64,000 nucleotides of DNA. Source: Aquipseudomonas alcaligenes (GTDB lineage: Bacteria; Pseudomonadota; Gammaproteobacteria; Pseudomonadales; Pseudomonadaceae). The stretch is taken from positions 248,001-312,000 of the forward strand of contig NZ_FTNW01000003.1 in assembly GCF_900156545.1 (NCBI RefSeq), read 5' to 3'. The notes beneath the pieces were generated by a model. The model searched no databases. It saw only the letters and a program-made list of their open reading frames with translations, and was not told the DNA's origin. The first letter of the stretch is position 1; every line of letters starts with the position of its first letter. Both the position numbers and the translations under genes were made by a program. Shown here piece after piece: positions 36,495-47,480 of this stretch.

Positions 36495-36509
36495 GCGTTG
36501 TGCTGAGAG

Positions 36510-36537
36510 AAAAGACCCCGCCTAGGCGGGGTCTTTT
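36510..36537 (+). terminator. Rho-independent terminator after the symporter gene
   Basis: AAAAGACCCCGCC-TA-GGCGGGGTCTTTT makes a 13-bp perfect stem with flanking A and T runs, ending in TCGTTTT. It isolates the symporter from the hut promoter. Confidence 0.93.
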
Positions 36538-36709
36538 CGTTTTGGGGCATTGGTGGGGTGCTGCACGGCGTGAGGCATGTCGCCTGAGCGTTGCTTTCGG
36601 CAGCTGTGATGTTCTCCAGGGGTGCCAGGCGGTATTCGGTGGCCTGGGCAATGGCTTGTGATCGTGTCCGCAAGGAGGGCGATGAGCGGGAAGGGCGGTC
36701 GCGCTCTTG

Positions 36710-36721
36710 ATGTATATACAT
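36710..36721. promoter_or_regulatory. Upstream HutC-type operator
   Basis: ATGTATATACAT is a perfect 12-bp palindrome about 135 bp before hutI. The same core recurs at 36822-36833. GntR/HutC repressors bind TGTATATACA-like palindromes; a repressor gene (hutC) closes this cluster. The rest of the 36540-36850 interval has no convincing gene. Confidence 0.65.
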
Positions 36722-36795
36722 TTTGCAGGCGTCCTGCGGCCATGCGTGCTCAATTGCTCTGCTCGGTTTGAAGGGGGTTGTTGGATTGTCTGGGG

Positions 36796-36840
36796 TTGAC
36801 GGCGAACAAGATACGACTTAAATGTATATACATTAAGTCA
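36796..36840 (+). promoter_or_regulatory. hutI promoter with overlapping HutC-type operator
   Basis: The operator ATGTATATACAT (36822-36833) is embedded in a longer near-palindrome, GACTTA-A-ATGTATATACAT-TAAGTC (36815-36839). A possible -35 TTGACG (36796-36801) is followed at 17 bp by TAAATG (36819-36824), so the operator would cover the -10 and the start of transcription. The site lies about 15-30 bp before the hutI start codon. Repression by HutC and relief by urocanate is the known scheme for this system; here it is inferred. Confidence 0.7.
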
Positions 36841-36854
36841 AGGATAGCGCCGTC

Positions 36855-38072
36855 GTGTCCCAGTCCTCCCGCAAGCGCCGGCTCTGGCGTGATCTGACCG
36901 TCTTCGATGGCCTGCAGGTGCTGGCCGAGCCCATGGCCGTGCTGGTAGAGGGTGACCAGATCGCCGGCCTGTGGCCCGAGCGCGACTTTGACCCGATGCT
37001 GGCTGTCGGCGCCGAGGAGGCCGGGCGCGGCGGGGTGATGACCCCAGGCCTGGTCGACTGCCATACCCACCTGGTGTATGCCGGCGACCGCGCCGGCGAG
37101 TTCGAGCAGCGCCTGGAGGGCGTTAGCTACGAGCAGATCGCCCGTGCTGGTGGCGGCATTCTCAGCAGCGTGCGCGCCACCCGCGCCGCCAGCGAGGACC
37201 AACTGATCGCCGCCAGCCTGCCGCGCCTCGACGCGCTGCTGGCCGATGGCGTGACCACGGTCGAGATCAAGTCCGGCTACGGCCTGACCCTGGCCGACGA
37301 GCTGAAGATGCTGCGCGTGGCCCGGCGCCTGGGCCAGCTGCGCCCGGTGCGGGTCATCACCACGCTGCTCGGGGCCCATGCCGTGGCGCCGGAATACGCC
37401 GGTCGCGCCGACGACTATGTGAGCCTGGTCTGCGAGCAGATGATCCCGGCGGCCACCGGTGAAGGTCTGGCCGACGCGGTGGACGTGTTCTGCGAGGGCA
37501 TCGGTTTTTCCCCAGCGCAGTGCGAGCGCATCTACCAGGCGGCCCGCGACCATGGCCTGGCGCGCAAGGCGCATGCCGAGCAGCTGTCCAATCTCGGCGG
37601 CAGCGCCCTGGCGGCGCGCTACGGCGCACTGTCGGCCGACCATCTCGAATACCTCGACGAGGCCGGTGTGCACGCCATGGCCGAGGCCGGCACGGTGGCC
37701 GTGCTGCTGCCAGGCGCGTTCCAGGTGCTGCGCGAAACCCGGCTGCCGCCCATCGAGCTGTTGCGCCAGTACGGCGTGCCGATGGCCGTGGCCAGCGACG
37801 CCAACCCCGGCACTTCGCCGATCTGCCTGCCCACGCTGATGGCGCATCTGGCCTGCACCCTGTTCCGCCTCACCCCGCGCGAGGCGCTGGCCGGCATGAC
37901 CGCCCACGCCGCCCGAGCCCTCGGCCGGCCGGAACTGGGGCGTATCGCCGTTGGCGCGCCCGCCGACCTGTGCCTGTGGGATATCCGCCAGCCCGCCGAG
38001 CTGGCCTACGCGGTGCAGGCCGGGCGCCTGCGCCAGCGCATTTTCTGCGGAGAGATTACCCATGCACGATGA
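36855..38072 (+). CDS. hutI: Imidazolonepropionase HutI
   Basis: A 405-residue zinc- or iron-dependent amidohydrolase that opens imidazolone propionate to N-formimino-L-glutamate, the third step of histidine breakdown. Metal ligands H70 and H72 are in [37 protein letters not shown] and [11 protein letters not shown] carry further conserved active-site residues. Translation starts at GTG (36855) after AAGGAT. Its end overlaps hutG by 11 bp. It is the first gene after the HutC-type operator. Confidence 0.96.
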   Translation: MSQSSRKRRLWRDLTVFDGLQVLAEPMAVLVEGDQIAGLWPERDFDPMLAVGAEEAGRGGVMTPGLVDCHTHLVYAGDRAGEFEQRLEGVSYEQIARAGGGILSSVRATRAASEDQLIAASLPRLDALLADGVTTVEIKSGYGLTLADELKMLRVARRLGQLRPVRVITTLLGAHAVAPEYAGRADDYVSLVCEQMIPAATGEGLADAVDVFCEGIGFSPAQCERIYQAARDHGLARKAHAEQLSNLGGSALAARYGALSADHLEYLDEAGVHAMAEAGTVAVLLPGAFQVLRETRLPPIELLRQYGVPMAVASDANPGTSPICLPTLMAHLACTLFRLTPREALAGMTAHAARALGRPELGRIAVGAPADLCLWDIRQPAELAYAVQAGRLRQRIFCGEITHAR

Positions 38073-39012
38073 CCGCTCTTCCATGGCCTGCTGGACCGGC
38101 CGCATCGACCCCGAGCCGGACAGCCCGCGCTGGCACCAGCGCATCCGCGCGCTGAGCGAAGACAGCGAGCCGGGTCTGGCCCTGCTCGGCTTTGCTTGCG
38201 ACGAAGGTGTGCGCCGCAACCACGGCCGTGTCGGTGCCGCTGGCGGGCCGCAGGCGCTGCGCAAGGCCCTGGCCAACCTGGCCTGGCATCGCCAGGCGCC
38301 GGCCTACGACGCGGGCGACGTGGCCTGTGAGGATGGCGATCTGGAAGCGGCGCAGGCGCGCCTGGGGCGCAATGTCTGCGCGCTGCTGGAGGCCGGCCAC
38401 CTGCCCATCGTCCTCGGCGGCGGCCACGAGGTGGCCTTCGGCAGCTGGTCGGGGCTAGCCGAGCATCTGAGCGGCCAAGCTGCACCGCGGACGGCCGCCC
38501 CGCGCATCGGCATCGTCAATTTCGACGCCCATTTCGACCTGCGCGACCCGGCCCATGTGCATTCCTCCGGCACGCCCTTCGCGCAGATCGCCGAGCAGTG
38601 CGCCGCCCGCGGCTGGCCGTTCCGCTATGCCTGCCTAGGGATAAGCCGTGCCAGCAATACCCGCGCGCTGTTCGCCCGTGCTGCCGAGCTGGGCGTACTG
38701 GTGCGCGAGGACCGCGAGATCCGCGAATCAACCCTGGACGCCATCGGTGCCGAACTGGACGCCTTTGCCGCCGGCTGCGATGTCCTCTACCTGACTTTCG
38801 ACATCGACGTGCTGCCGGCCTGCGAGGCCCCCGGCGTCAGCGCACCGGCCGCGCGTGGCGTGCGCCTAGAGCTGCTGGAGCCCTTGATCGAACGGCTCAA
38901 GGCCAGCGGCAAGCTGCGCCTGGTCGACTTCGCCGAGCTCAACCCCGAACACGACATTGATAGCCGCACCGCCAAGGCGGCGGCGCGCCTGATTCACCTG
39001 CTCAGCCTCTGA
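38062..39012 (+). CDS. hutG: Formimidoylglutamase HutG (arginase family)
   Basis: A 316-residue ureohydrolase that splits N-formimino-L-glutamate to L-glutamate and formamide. The binuclear manganese site is visible: H122 (GGGHEV), D155, H157 and D159 ([10 protein letters not shown]) and D247/D249 (TFDIDVLP). This is the one-step route; it differs from the two-step HutF plus N-formylglutamate amidohydrolase route of many pseudomonads, and neither of those genes is seen here. The ATG at 38062 lies inside the 3' end of hutI. The formamide it releases may connect to the fmdA/amiE genes in this window. Confidence 0.94.
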   Translation: MHDDRSSMACWTGRIDPEPDSPRWHQRIRALSEDSEPGLALLGFACDEGVRRNHGRVGAAGGPQALRKALANLAWHRQAPAYDAGDVACEDGDLEAAQARLGRNVCALLEAGHLPIVLGGGHEVAFGSWSGLAEHLSGQAAPRTAAPRIGIVNFDAHFDLRDPAHVHSSGTPFAQIAEQCAARGWPFRYACLGISRASNTRALFARAAELGVLVREDREIRESTLDAIGAELDAFAAGCDVLYLTFDIDVLPACEAPGVSAPAARGVRLELLEPLIERLKASGKLRLVDFAELNPEHDIDSRTAKAAARLIHLLSL

Positions 39013-39038
39013 GCGCCGAACAACAAGAGGAAACCGCT

Positions 39039-40712
39039 GTGACCACCCCATACCGCGACGTTGCAATCCGCGCCCCGCGCGGCACCACGCTGAACGCCAA
39101 GAGCTGGCTGACCGAAGCGCCGCTGCGCATGCTGATGAACAACCTCGACCCGGAGGTGGCCGAGAACCCCAAGGAGCTGGTGGTGTACGGCGGCATCGGC
39201 CGCGCCGCGCGCAACTGGGAGTGCTACGACAAGATCGTCGAGACCCTAAAAGCGCTGAATGATGACGAGACCCTGCTGGTGCAGTCCGGCAAGCCGGTCG
39301 GTGTGTTCAAGACCCACAGCAATGCCCCGCGCGTGCTGATCGCCAACTCCAACCTGGTGCCGCACTGGGCCAGCTGGGAACACTTCAACGAACTGGATGC
39401 CAAGGGCCTGGCCATGTACGGCCAGATGACCGCCGGCAGCTGGATCTACATCGGCAGCCAGGGCATCGTCCAGGGTACCTACGAGACCTTCGTCGAGGCC
39501 GGCCGCCAGCATTACGGCGGCAACCTCACCGGCCGCTGGGTGATGACCGCAGGCCTCGGTGGCATGGGCGGCGCCCAGCCGCTGGCCGCTACCCTGGCTG
39601 GCGCCTGCTCGCTGAACATCGAGTGCCAGCAGTCGCGCATCGACTTCCGCCTGCGCAGTCGTTACGTCGACGAGCAGGCCAAGGACCTCGACGACGCCCT
39701 GGCGCGCATCGCCAGGTACTGCGCCGAAGGCAAGGCCATCTCCGTGGCCCTGCTGGGCAACGCCGCCGAGATCCTGCCGGAGCTGGTCAAGCGCGGGGTT
39801 CGCCCGGATATGGTCACCGATCAGACCAGCGCCCATGACCCGCTCAATGGCTACCTGCCTATCGGCTGGACCTGGGAGCAGTACCGCGACCGCGCGCAGA
39901 CCGACCCGGCCGCGGTGGTCAAGGCCGCCAAGCAGTCCATGGCCGTGCATGTGCGCGCCATGCTGGAGTTCCAGAAGCAAGGCGTACCGACCTTCGACTA
40001 CGGCAACAACATCCGCCAGATGGCCAAGGAAGAGGGCGTGGCCAACGCCTTCGACTTCCCCGGCTTCGTGCCGGCCTATATCCGCCCGCTGTTCTGCCGC
40101 GGCATCGGCCCGTTCCGCTGGGCCGCGCTGTCCGGCGACCCGCAGGACATCTACAAGACCGACGCCAAGGTCAAGCAGCTGATCCCGGACGATGCCCACC
40201 TGCACCGCTGGCTGGATATGGCCCGCGAGCGCATCGCCTTCCAGGGCCTGCCGGCGCGCATCTGCTGGGTCGGCCTGGGCCAGCGTGCCAAGCTCGGCCT
40301 GGCGTTCAACGAGATGGTCCGTTCTGGTGAGCTGAGCGCGCCTATCGTCATTGGCCGCGATCACCTCGACAGCGGCTCGGTGTCCAGCCCCAACCGCGAG
40401 ACCGAGGCGATGATGGATGGCTCCGACGCCGTGTCCGACTGGCCGCTGCTCAACGCCCTGCTCAACACCGCCAGCGGCGCCACCTGGGTGTCCTTGCACC
40501 ATGGCGGCGGCGTGGGCATGGGCTTCTCCCAGCACTCGGGTATGGTCATCGTCTGTGATGGTACCGATGAAGCCGCCGCGCGCATCGCCCGTGTGCTGAC
40601 CAATGACCCTGGCACCGGGGTGATGCGTCACGCCGATGCCGGCTACCAGATCGCCATCGATTGCGCTCGCGAGCAGGGCCTGAACCTGCCGATGATCGGT
40701 AAAGGAGAGTGA
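39039..40712 (+). CDS. hutU: Urocanate hydratase HutU
   Basis: A 557-residue enzyme that hydrates urocanate to imidazolone propionate using tightly bound NAD+ as electrophile. Family motifs include [20 protein letters not shown] near the start, [19 protein letters not shown], the NAD-binding [18 protein letters not shown] and [17 protein letters not shown]. The length is typical. It starts with GTG preceded by AGAGGAA and ends 2 bp before hutH. Confidence 0.98.
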   Translation: MTTPYRDVAIRAPRGTTLNAKSWLTEAPLRMLMNNLDPEVAENPKELVVYGGIGRAARNWECYDKIVETLKALNDDETLLVQSGKPVGVFKTHSNAPRVLIANSNLVPHWASWEHFNELDAKGLAMYGQMTAGSWIYIGSQGIVQGTYETFVEAGRQHYGGNLTGRWVMTAGLGGMGGAQPLAATLAGACSLNIECQQSRIDFRLRSRYVDEQAKDLDDALARIARYCAEGKAISVALLGNAAEILPELVKRGVRPDMVTDQTSAHDPLNGYLPIGWTWEQYRDRAQTDPAAVVKAAKQSMAVHVRAMLEFQKQGVPTFDYGNNIRQMAKEEGVANAFDFPGFVPAYIRPLFCRGIGPFRWAALSGDPQDIYKTDAKVKQLIPDDAHLHRWLDMARERIAFQGLPARICWVGLGQRAKLGLAFNEMVRSGELSAPIVIGRDHLDSGSVSSPNRETEAMMDGSDAVSDWPLLNALLNTASGATWVSLHHGGGVGMGFSQHSGMVIVCDGTDEAAARIARVLTNDPGTGVMRHADAGYQIAIDCAREQGLNLPMIGKGE

Positions 40713-40714
40713 AA

Positions 40715-42250
40715 GTGACTGCCCTGAATCTGCACCCCGGCCAGCTGACCCTGGCCGACCTGCGCGCCGCCTACCAGGCTCCCGTGCACCTGACCCTGGA
40801 CGCCGCGGCCCATGAGGCCATCGACGCCAGCGTCGCCTGCGTCAACCAGATCATCGCCGAGGGCCGCACCGCCTACGGCATCAACACCGGCTTCGGCCTG
40901 CTGGCCTCGACCCGCATCGCCAACGTCGACCTGGAGAAGCTGCAGCGCTCGCTGGTGCTGTCGCACGCCGCCGGCATCGGCGAGCCGCTGAGTGATGCCA
41001 TGGTGCGGCTGATCATGCTGCTGAAGATCAACAGCCTGGCACGCGGCTACTCCGGCATTCGGCGCAAGGTGATCGAGGCGCTGATCGCCCTGGTCAACGC
41101 CGAGGTTTATCCGCATATCCCGCTGAAAGGCTCGGTGGGGGCTTCCGGTGACCTGGCGCCGCTGGCGCATATGTCGCTGGTGCTGCTCGGCGAAAGCCAG
41201 GCTCGCTATAAAGGCCAGTGGCTGCCGGCCACCGAGGCGCTGGCCATCGCCGGCCTGGAGCCGATGACCCTGGCCGCAAAGGAGGGCCTGGCCCTGCTCA
41301 ACGGCACCCAGGTGTCCACCGCCTACGCCCTGCGCGGGCTGTTCGAGGCCGAAGACCTGTACGCCGCCGCCAGCGTCTGCGGCGCCCTCACCGTGGAAGC
41401 TGCGCTGGGTTCGCGCGCGCCCTTCGATGCGCGCATCCATGCCGCCCGTGGGCAGCAAGGCCAGATCGACGCGGCCGCCGCCTACCGCTACCTGCTCGGC
41501 GCCAGCAGCGAAGTCGGCCGCTCCCACGCCGCCTGCGACAAGGTGCAGGACCCCTATTCGCTGCGCTGCCAGCCGCAGGTGATGGGCGCCTGTCTGACCC
41601 AGCTGCGCCAGGCCGCCGAGGTGCTGGCGGTGGAAGCCAACGCGGTGTCGGACAACCCGCTGGTGTTCGCCGCCGAGGGCGAGGTGATCTCCGGTGGCAA
41701 CTTCCACGCCGAGCCGGTAGCCATGGCCGCCGACAATATCGCCCTGGCCATCGCCGAAATGGGCTCGCTGTCCGAGCGCCGTATCTCGCTGATGATGGAC
41801 AAGCATATGTCGCAATTACCCCCGTTTTTGGTGGCGAACGGGGGCGTGAATTCCGGCTTCATGATCGCCCAGGTCACGGCCGCGGCCCTGGCCAGCGACA
41901 ACAAGGCCCTGGCCCACCCGCACAGCGTCGACAGCCTGCCCACCTCGGCCAATCAGGAAGACCATGTGTCGATGGCGCCGAACGCCGGCAAGCGCCTGTG
42001 GGACATGGCCGCCAACACCCGCGGCGTGCTCGCCGTGGAGTGGCTGGGCGCCTGCCAGGGCCTGGACTTCCGCGAGGGCCTGCACAGCTCGGCGGCGCTG
42101 GAACAGGCCCGTACGATCCTGCGTGCCAGGGTGCCCTATTACGTCGAGGACCGCTTCTTCGCCCCGGACATCGCCGCGGCCGAAGCCCTGCTGGCCGAGC
42201 GCGTGCTGACTCCGCTGCTGCCGGCCGGGCTACTTCCGTCGGTGGGGTGA
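40715..42250 (+). CDS. hutH: Histidine ammonia-lyase HutH
   Basis: A 511-residue lyase that converts L-histidine to urocanate and ammonia. The self-forming MIO electrophile comes from A143-S144-G145 in [17 protein letters not shown]. Other hallmarks are [15 protein letters not shown] and [14 protein letters not shown]. The start at GTG 40715 ([11 protein letters not shown]) is placed by the GGAG seven bases upstream; a GTG two codons earlier is too close to that site. A different paralogous lyase could be considered, but the operon makes HutH certain. Confidence 0.97.
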   Translation: MTALNLHPGQLTLADLRAAYQAPVHLTLDAAAHEAIDASVACVNQIIAEGRTAYGINTGFGLLASTRIANVDLEKLQRSLVLSHAAGIGEPLSDAMVRLIMLLKINSLARGYSGIRRKVIEALIALVNAEVYPHIPLKGSVGASGDLAPLAHMSLVLLGESQARYKGQWLPATEALAIAGLEPMTLAAKEGLALLNGTQVSTAYALRGLFEAEDLYAAASVCGALTVEAALGSRAPFDARIHAARGQQGQIDAAAAYRYLLGASSEVGRSHAACDKVQDPYSLRCQPQVMGACLTQLRQAAEVLAVEANAVSDNPLVFAAEGEVISGGNFHAEPVAMAADNIALAIAEMGSLSERRISLMMDKHMSQLPPFLVANGGVNSGFMIAQVTAAALASDNKALAHPHSVDSLPTSANQEDHVSMAPNAGKRLWDMAANTRGVLAVEWLGACQGLDFREGLHSSAALEQARTILRARVPYYVEDRFFAPDIAAAEALLAERVLTPLLPAGLLPSVG

Positions 42251-42257
42251 GTGACCG

Positions 42258-42332
42258 GGTAGGGTGGAAAACGCCGCAGGCTTTTCCACCTGCCGGTCCC
42301 GGTGGAAATCGCTGCGCGGATTTCCACCCTAC
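42258..42332. repeat. Inverted repeat pair between hutH and hutC
   Basis: GGTAGGGTGGAAAACGCCGC and its mirror GCTGCGCGGATTTCCACCCTAC flank a central GGCTTTTCCACC...GGTGGAAATC segment. This is a further REP-like type, transcribed in the leader of hutC. Confidence 0.75.
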
Positions 42333-42411
42333 ACGGCCCGCGTCCCGCGCTGGGAGAGGGCAGGCAAGCTCCGCTATCATCCGCCGCACCGCGTATTTCC
42401 AAGGAGCCACC

Positions 42412-43122
42412 GTGACCAGCAGCACCCCGCGCTACAAGGCCATCGAGGACTTCCTGCTCGAACGTATTCGCGGCGGCGCCTACCCGGTCCACCACCAGAT
42501 TCCTCCGGAAGAGCAGCTGGCGCGCGACTTCGCCGTCAGCCGCATGACCGCCAATAAGGCCATCAACAACCTGGTGCAGCAGGGCTACCTGGTGCGCCAG
42601 GCCGGCCTCGGCACCTTCGTCACCGACCGCAAGGCCGAATCCTCGCTGCACGAAGTGATGAACATCGCCGCCGAGGTGCGCGGCCGTGGCCACGCCTACA
42701 GCAACGACGTGCTGCGCTGCGAGGCGCTGGCGGCCGACGACGAGGTGGCCCTGCGTCTCGGCCTGCGCCTGGGCGCCCAGGTGTTCCACAGCATCCTGGT
42801 GCACCGCGAGGATGGCGTGCCGATCCAGCTGGAAGACCGCTTCGTCAACCCGCGCTGGGTGCCGCATTACCTGGACAGCGATTTCAGCCGGCAGACGCCC
42901 AATGAGGTGCTGGTGGCCAGCTGCCCGATCTCCGACGTCGAGCATGTGGTCGAGGCCGTGCTGGTCGATGCGCAGACCGCCGCCTGGCTGGACATCGACC
43001 CGGCCGCGCCCTGCCTGTCGATGATCCGCCGCACCTGGTCGGACGAGCACCTGGTCAGCTACGCCCGCCTGCTCCACCCCGGCGACCGCTACAAGCTGCG
43101 TTCCCATAACAAGCGCCGCTGA
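42412..43122 (+). CDS. hutC: Histidine utilisation repressor HutC (GntR family)
   Basis: A 236-residue GntR/HutC-type repressor. Winged helix-turn-helix at about 5-75 (ARDFAVSRMTANKAINNLVQ, GYLVRQAGLGTFVTDRK) and UTRA effector domain thereafter (VFHSILVHREDGVPIQLEDR). The effector for such repressors is urocanate. GTG start after AAGGAG. It is the last gene of the hut cluster and probably binds the operators at 36710 and 36815-36839. The intergenic region before it holds no copy of the operator. Confidence 0.95.
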   Translation: MTSSTPRYKAIEDFLLERIRGGAYPVHHQIPPEEQLARDFAVSRMTANKAINNLVQQGYLVRQAGLGTFVTDRKAESSLHEVMNIAAEVRGRGHAYSNDVLRCEALAADDEVALRLGLRLGAQVFHSILVHREDGVPIQLEDRFVNPRWVPHYLDSDFSRQTPNEVLVASCPISDVEHVVEAVLVDAQTAAWLDIDPAAPCLSMIRRTWSDEHLVSYARLLHPGDRYKLRSHNKRR

Positions 43123-43209
43123 TACCTGGCCGTTGCGTCAGGCTTGGCGAGCGATGGTGATGCTTCCTGCTCTACAATCGCTGCTTTCCCGCCAGACCAA
43201 GGAGCCGCC

Positions 43210-44142
43210 GTGGAATCGGTAATCGCGGTCGAGAACCTGAGCAAGACCTACAAGTCCGGTCACTCCGCCCTCAAGCACATCAATCTGGAGATCCGCAAAG
43301 GCGAGATCTTCGCCCTGCTGGGCCCCAACGGCGCCGGCAAGACCACCCTGATCAGCATCATTTGCGGCATCGTCAATCCGGGCGAAGGCAGGGTGCGGGT
43401 CGCCGGCTTTGATATCAAGGCCGACTACCGCGCCGCGCGCTCGGCCATCGGCCTGGTGCCGCAGGAGCTGGTCAACGACGTGTTCGAGACGGTCTGGGCC
43501 ACGGTGAGGTTCAGCCGCGGCCTGTTCGGCAAGAAACCCGACCCCGAGTACCTGGAGCAGCTGCTCAAGGACCTGTCGCTGTGGGACAAGCGCGACGCCA
43601 AGATCTTCGAGCTGTCCGGCGGCATGAAGCGTCGGGTGATGATCGCCAAGGCATTGAGCCACGAACCGTCGATCCTGTTTCTCGACGAGCCCACCGCCGG
43701 GGTCGACGTCGAGCTGCGCCGCGACATGTGGAACATGGTAAGGCGCCTGCGCGAGCGCGGCGTGACCATCATCCTCACCACCCACTACATCGAGGAAGCC
43801 GAGGAGATGGCCGACCGCATCGGGGTGATCCGCAAGGGCGAGATCATTCTGGTGGAGGACAAGCAGGTGCTGATGCACCAGCTCGGCAAGAAGCAGCTGA
43901 CCCTGCAGCTCAAGCACCCGCTGGCCAGCGTGCCGGCGGAGCTGGCCAGCTATGGCCTGGAGCTGACCGACGATGGTCATGCCCTGGTGTTCACCTTCGA
44001 TGCCCAGCACGAGCACACCGGCATCGCCGAGCTGCTCAAGGACCTGGCTCAGCACGGCATCGACTTCAAGGACCTGCAGTCCAGCGAAAGCTCGCTAGAG
44101 GACATCTTCGTCAGCCTGGTGCACGACAAGGAGCGCGCATGA
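43210..44142 (+). CDS. ABC-2 type transporter ATP-binding protein (exporter)
   Basis: A 310-residue ATPase with Walker A GPNGAGKT, signature [16 protein letters not shown] and Walker [18 protein letters not shown]. The extra C-terminal 80 residues and the ABC-2 permease next door are typical of DrrA/YadG-type exporters. GTG start after AAGGAG at 43210; an earlier in-frame ATG is rejected. It overlaps the permease by 4 bp. Substrate is unknown; E. coli YadG/YadH is the closest analogue I can name. Confidence 0.92.
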   Translation: MESVIAVENLSKTYKSGHSALKHINLEIRKGEIFALLGPNGAGKTTLISIICGIVNPGEGRVRVAGFDIKADYRAARSAIGLVPQELVNDVFETVWATVRFSRGLFGKKPDPEYLEQLLKDLSLWDKRDAKIFELSGGMKRRVMIAKALSHEPSILFLDEPTAGVDVELRRDMWNMVRRLRERGVTIILTTHYIEEAEEMADRIGVIRKGEIILVEDKQVLMHQLGKKQLTLQLKHPLASVPAELASYGLELTDDGHALVFTFDAQHEHTGIAELLKDLAQHGIDFKDLQSSESSLEDIFVSLVHDKERA

Positions 44143-44900
44143 ACCTCTATGCCATCAAGGCCATCTACCTGTTCGAGCTGGCCCGCACCTGGCGCACCCT
44201 GCTGCAGAGCATCGCCACCCCGGTGATTTCCACGTCGCTGTACTTCGTGGTGTTCGGCTCGGCCATTGGTTCGAGCATGACCGAGGTGCACGGCGTCAGC
44301 TACGGCGCCTTCATCGTGCCCGGCCTGATCATGCTGGCGCTGCTCACCGAGAGCATCGGCAACGCTTCGTTCGGCATCTACATGCCCAAATACTCGGGGA
44401 CCATCTACGAGATCCTCTCGGCGCCGGTGTCCTACTTCGAGATTCTGGTTGGCTATGTCGGCGCGGCGGCGACCAAGTCGGTGATCCTCGGCCTGATCAT
44501 CTTCTTCACCTCGATGCTGTTCGTCGACTTCGAGCTGGCCCACCCGTTCTGGGCCCTGGCGCTGCTGGTGCTGACGGCCATCACCTTCTGCCTGTTCGGC
44601 TTCATCATCGGGGTGTGGGCCGATGGCTGGGAGAAGCTGCAGATCGTGCCGGCGCTGATCGTCACGCCGCTGGCCTTCCTCGGCGGCAGCTTCTACTCGA
44701 TCAGCATGCTCCCCGAGCTGTGGCAGAAGATCACCCTGTTCAACCCGGTGGTGTATCTGATCAGCGCCTTCCGCTGGGCCTTCTTCGGCGTCGCCGACGT
44801 CAGCCTGGGGCTGAGCCTGGGCATGATCGGCGGCTTCCTGCTGGCGTGTGTGGCGGTGGTCAGCTGGATCTTCCGCACCGGCTATCGGTTGCGTCACTGA
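44139..44900 (+). CDS. ABC-2 type transporter permease
   Basis: A 253-residue inner-membrane permease with six hydrophobic segments. The central loop [20 protein letters not shown], and [20 protein letters not shown] later, are the standard ABC-2 motifs (YadH type). It forms an exporter with the preceding ATPase. It overlaps the ATPase gene by 4 bp and ends just before a hairpin terminator. Confidence 0.93.
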   Translation: MNLYAIKAIYLFELARTWRTLLQSIATPVISTSLYFVVFGSAIGSSMTEVHGVSYGAFIVPGLIMLALLTESIGNASFGIYMPKYSGTIYEILSAPVSYFEILVGYVGAAATKSVILGLIIFFTSMLFVDFELAHPFWALALLVLTAITFCLFGFIIGVWADGWEKLQIVPALIVTPLAFLGGSFYSISMLPELWQKITLFNPVVYLISAFRWAFFGVADVSLGLSLGMIGGFLLACVAVVSWIFRTGYRLRH

Positions 44901-44918
44901 TCGATACGCGCAGACAAG

Positions 44919-44940
44919 AACGGAGGCCGAGGCCTCCGTT
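44919..44940 (+). terminator. Terminator after the ABC exporter
   Basis: AACGGAGGCC-GA-GGCCTCCGTT, a perfect 10-bp stem followed by TTC. It lies between the convergent exporter and sdaA genes. Confidence 0.87.
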
Positions 44941-44964
44941 TTCATCAGCAGGTCGAGCAGCGCT

Positions 44965-46341
44965 TCAGCACTCGATGATGTTGACCGCCAGGCCCCCCCT
45001 GGCGGTTTCCTTGTACTTGCTCTTCATGTCCGCGCCGGTATCACGCATGGTGCGGATCACCCGATCCAGCGAGATGAAGTGCTGGCCGTCACCGCGCAGG
45101 GCCATGCGCGCGGCGTTGATCGCCTTGATCGAGCCCATGGCGTTGCGCTCGATGCACGGCACCTGGACCAGCCCGCCGACCGGGTCGCAGGTCAGCCCCA
45201 GGTTGTGCTCCATGCCGATCTCGGCAGCGTTCTCCACCTGTTGGATGGTCCCGCCCAGCACTTCGCACAGGGCCCCGGCGGCCATCGAACAGGCCACCCC
45301 GACCTCGCCCTGGCAGCCGACTTCGGCGCCGGAGATCGAGGCGTTCTCCTTGTACAGGATGCCGATGGCCGCAGCGGTGAGCAGGAAACGCACCACCCCG
45401 TCGTCATTGGCGCCCGGCACGAAGCGCCGGTAGTAGTGCAGCACCGCCGGCACGATGCCGGCCGCGCCATTGGTGGGCGCGGTGACCACGCGGCCGCCGC
45501 TGGCATTCTCCTCGTTGACCGCCAGGGCGTAGAGGTTGACCCAGTCCATCACCGTCAACGGGTCGCGCAGGCTGGCCTCGGGGTTCTGGCTGAGCTGGCG
45601 GTGCAGGGCGGCGGCGCGGCGGCGCACCTTGAGGCCGCCGGGCATGGTGCCTTCGTTGCGGCAGCCGGCGGTGACGCAGTCCTGCATCACCTGCCAGATG
45701 TTCAGCAGGCCGGCGCGGGTCTCGGCCTCGGGGCGCCAGGCCGCCTCGTTGGCCAGCATCAGCTGGCTGATCGACAGGTTGTGCTCGGCGCACAGCGCCA
45801 GCAGCTGCTTGGCAGTCTTGAAGGGGTAGGCCAGCTCGGTGCGGTCCTCAACTATGCGGTCGGCGCCGGCCGCTTCCTCGTCCACCACGAAGCCGCCGCC
45901 CACCGAGTAGTACTCGCGGGCGCGGATCTGCAGGCCGGCGGCGTCGAAGGCGCGGAAGATCATGCCGTTGGGGTGGTAGTCCAGGGGTTTCCTGATCAGT
46001 GCCAGGTGCTCCTTCTCGACGAAGCGGATGGTCTTCTCGCCGCCCAGTTGCAGCTCGCCGCTGGCGCGCAGGGCGGCCAGGCGGCTGTCGATGGTGGCGG
46101 TATCGACCGTATCCGGCTGCTCGCCTTCCAGGCCCAGGAGCACGGCCTTGTCGCTGCCGTGGCCCTTGCCGGTGGCGCCGAGCGAACCGTACAGCTCGAC
46201 CTTGAGGCTGGTGGTGGCTGCCAGCAGCCCCTCGCGCCGCAGGCCGTCGACGAAGCGCGCGGCGGCGCGCATCGGCCCCACGGTGTGCGAGCTGGAGGGG
46301 CCGATGCCGATCTTGAACAGGTCGAAAACGCCGAGGGCCAT
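44965..46341 (-). CDS. sdaA: L-serine ammonia-lyase (iron-sulfur dependent L-serine dehydratase)
   Basis: A 458-residue single-chain enzyme that deaminates L-serine to pyruvate using a [4Fe-4S] cluster. The N-terminal ASB-like domain begins [20 protein letters not shown]; the catalytic domain has [37 protein letters not shown] and [20 protein letters not shown] with the cluster cysteines. AGGAG precedes the start at 46341; an upstream extension to 46554 is not coding. It is flanked by an AraC gene on the same strand; a regulatory link is plausible but unproven. Confidence 0.97.
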   Translation of the reverse strand: MALGVFDLFKIGIGPSSSHTVGPMRAAARFVDGLRREGLLAATTSLKVELYGSLGATGKGHGSDKAVLLGLEGEQPDTVDTATIDSRLAALRASGELQLGGEKTIRFVEKEHLALIRKPLDYHPNGMIFRAFDAAGLQIRAREYYSVGGGFVVDEEAAGADRIVEDRTELAYPFKTAKQLLALCAEHNLSISQLMLANEAAWRPEAETRAGLLNIWQVMQDCVTAGCRNEGTMPGGLKVRRRAAALHRQLSQNPEASLRDPLTVMDWVNLYALAVNEENASGGRVVTAPTNGAAGIVPAVLHYYRRFVPGANDDGVVRFLLTAAAIGILYKENASISGAEVGCQGEVGVACSMAAGALCEVLGGTIQQVENAAEIGMEHNLGLTCDPVGGLVQVPCIERNAMGSIKAINAARMALRGDGQHFISLDRVIRTMRDTGADMKSKYKETARGGLAVNIIEC

Positions 46342-46435
46342 GAGGTACTCCTGTGACTGAATGGTCACAAGCTTACACCCTAAGCCTGCGGCGATCCGTC
46401 GCGGATGCGACCCCGAGTTGCCGACCTTCGCCGCG

Positions 46436-47470
46436 CTACAGCCCGAACATCTGCCGCGCCTGGCTCGGCACCAGGCCGGTCCAGCGCTTGAACGAGCGGC
46501 GGAAGTTGGTGGTGTCGTTGAACTGCAGGTAGGCGGCGACTTCCTCGTTGCCATAGCCGCGCACCTGGTACAGGTACAGGGCGACGTGCTTGCGCGCCTG
46601 GTCCAGCTGTTCCTGGAAGTGCGTGTCGTGCTTCTGCAGCTTGCGCTTGAGGGTCGAGGCGCTCATGCCCATGGCCAGGGCCACGCCTTCCAGCTGCAGC
46701 GGTTCGCGGATATGCGCCAGCAGGTAGCTGTACAGGCGATCCAGCAGGCCAGCGCGAAAGCCCAGGGTATCGAGCTGCGCCAGGCCCTGCTGCTGCGCGG
46801 CGCGCCCGGCGGTGAGTGCGGCGCCGGGCCAGGGCTGGTGCAGGTACTCGCGCGGCAGACGCATCAGGTCCAGCGGCGCGTCGAAGCGTACGTTCTCGCC
46901 CAGGTGTACCCAGTACTGCTCCACGTAGCGCGGCTGGGCATGGCTGAAGCTGCATTGCCATGGCAGGGCCTGGCCAGCCAGCCAGCGGCTCATGGCCACC
47001 AGCGCGGTGCACGAGGCTTCCAGCAGGAAGCGCCGCTGGGCGCCGACGCCACAGCTGTCCAGCCAGTACAGGTACAGGTACTGCTCGTCGAGCAGCAGGC
47101 GCGGGCTGAGCAGCGGGCTGAGCAGGGCGCGCTGCTCGGTGAGTACGTCCAGCGCCTGGCGCAGGTCGGCGGCATGCTGCAGGGCATGGCTGGCCGGGCC
47201 GTAGTGCCCCGGCAGCAGGCGCTGGCCGAACAGGAAGCTGCTGTCGTCGGCCTCGAGCAGGCGCCGCGCATTGTCGATCAGGCAGAGGAACTGCTGCGGG
47301 CTCAGGCGCGCCTGGCCGCTGAGGATGTCCTCGTGGAACAGGCCGCTGCCGCGCAGCAGGCGGTGGCTGTCGATACCGCGCGACAGGGCCAGGTCGAGCA
47401 GCACGGCCGGCTGCCAGTGGCCGGGGATGAAGCGGCTGTCGCATTCGTACCAGTCGGTCGGCAGGGTCAT
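46436..47470 (-). CDS. AraC-family transcriptional regulator
   Basis: A 344-residue regulator. The N-terminal half reads as the Arabinose_bd-type ligand domain found in OruR/ArgR-like regulators ([20 protein letters not shown], then [13 protein letters not shown]). The C-terminal AraC DNA-binding domain has two helix-turn-helix units ([40 protein letters not shown]). It lies 94 bp upstream of sdaA in the same orientation and 10 bp downstream of the degenerate GGDEF gene, with which it is probably cotranscribed. Start 47470 rests on family length. Confidence 0.93.
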   Translation of the reverse strand: MTLPTDWYECDSRFIPGHWQPAVLLDLALSRGIDSHRLLRGSGLFHEDILSGQARLSPQQFLCLIDNARRLLEADDSSFLFGQRLLPGHYGPASHALQHAADLRQALDVLTEQRALLSPLLSPRLLLDEQYLYLYWLDSCGVGAQRRFLLEASCTALVAMSRWLAGQALPWQCSFSHAQPRYVEQYWVHLGENVRFDAPLDLMRLPREYLHQPWPGAALTAGRAAQQQGLAQLDTLGFRAGLLDRLYSYLLAHIREPLQLEGVALAMGMSASTLKRKLQKHDTHFQEQLDQARKHVALYLYQVRGYGNEEVAAYLQFNDTTNFRRSFKRWTGLVPSQARQMFGL

Positions 47471-47480
47471 GGCGGCGGCC

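Noticed and set aside
36540..36850. Short open frames between the symporter terminator and hutI
   Set aside because: They cross the HutC-type operators and the terminator, have no ribosome-binding site and read as shadow frames.
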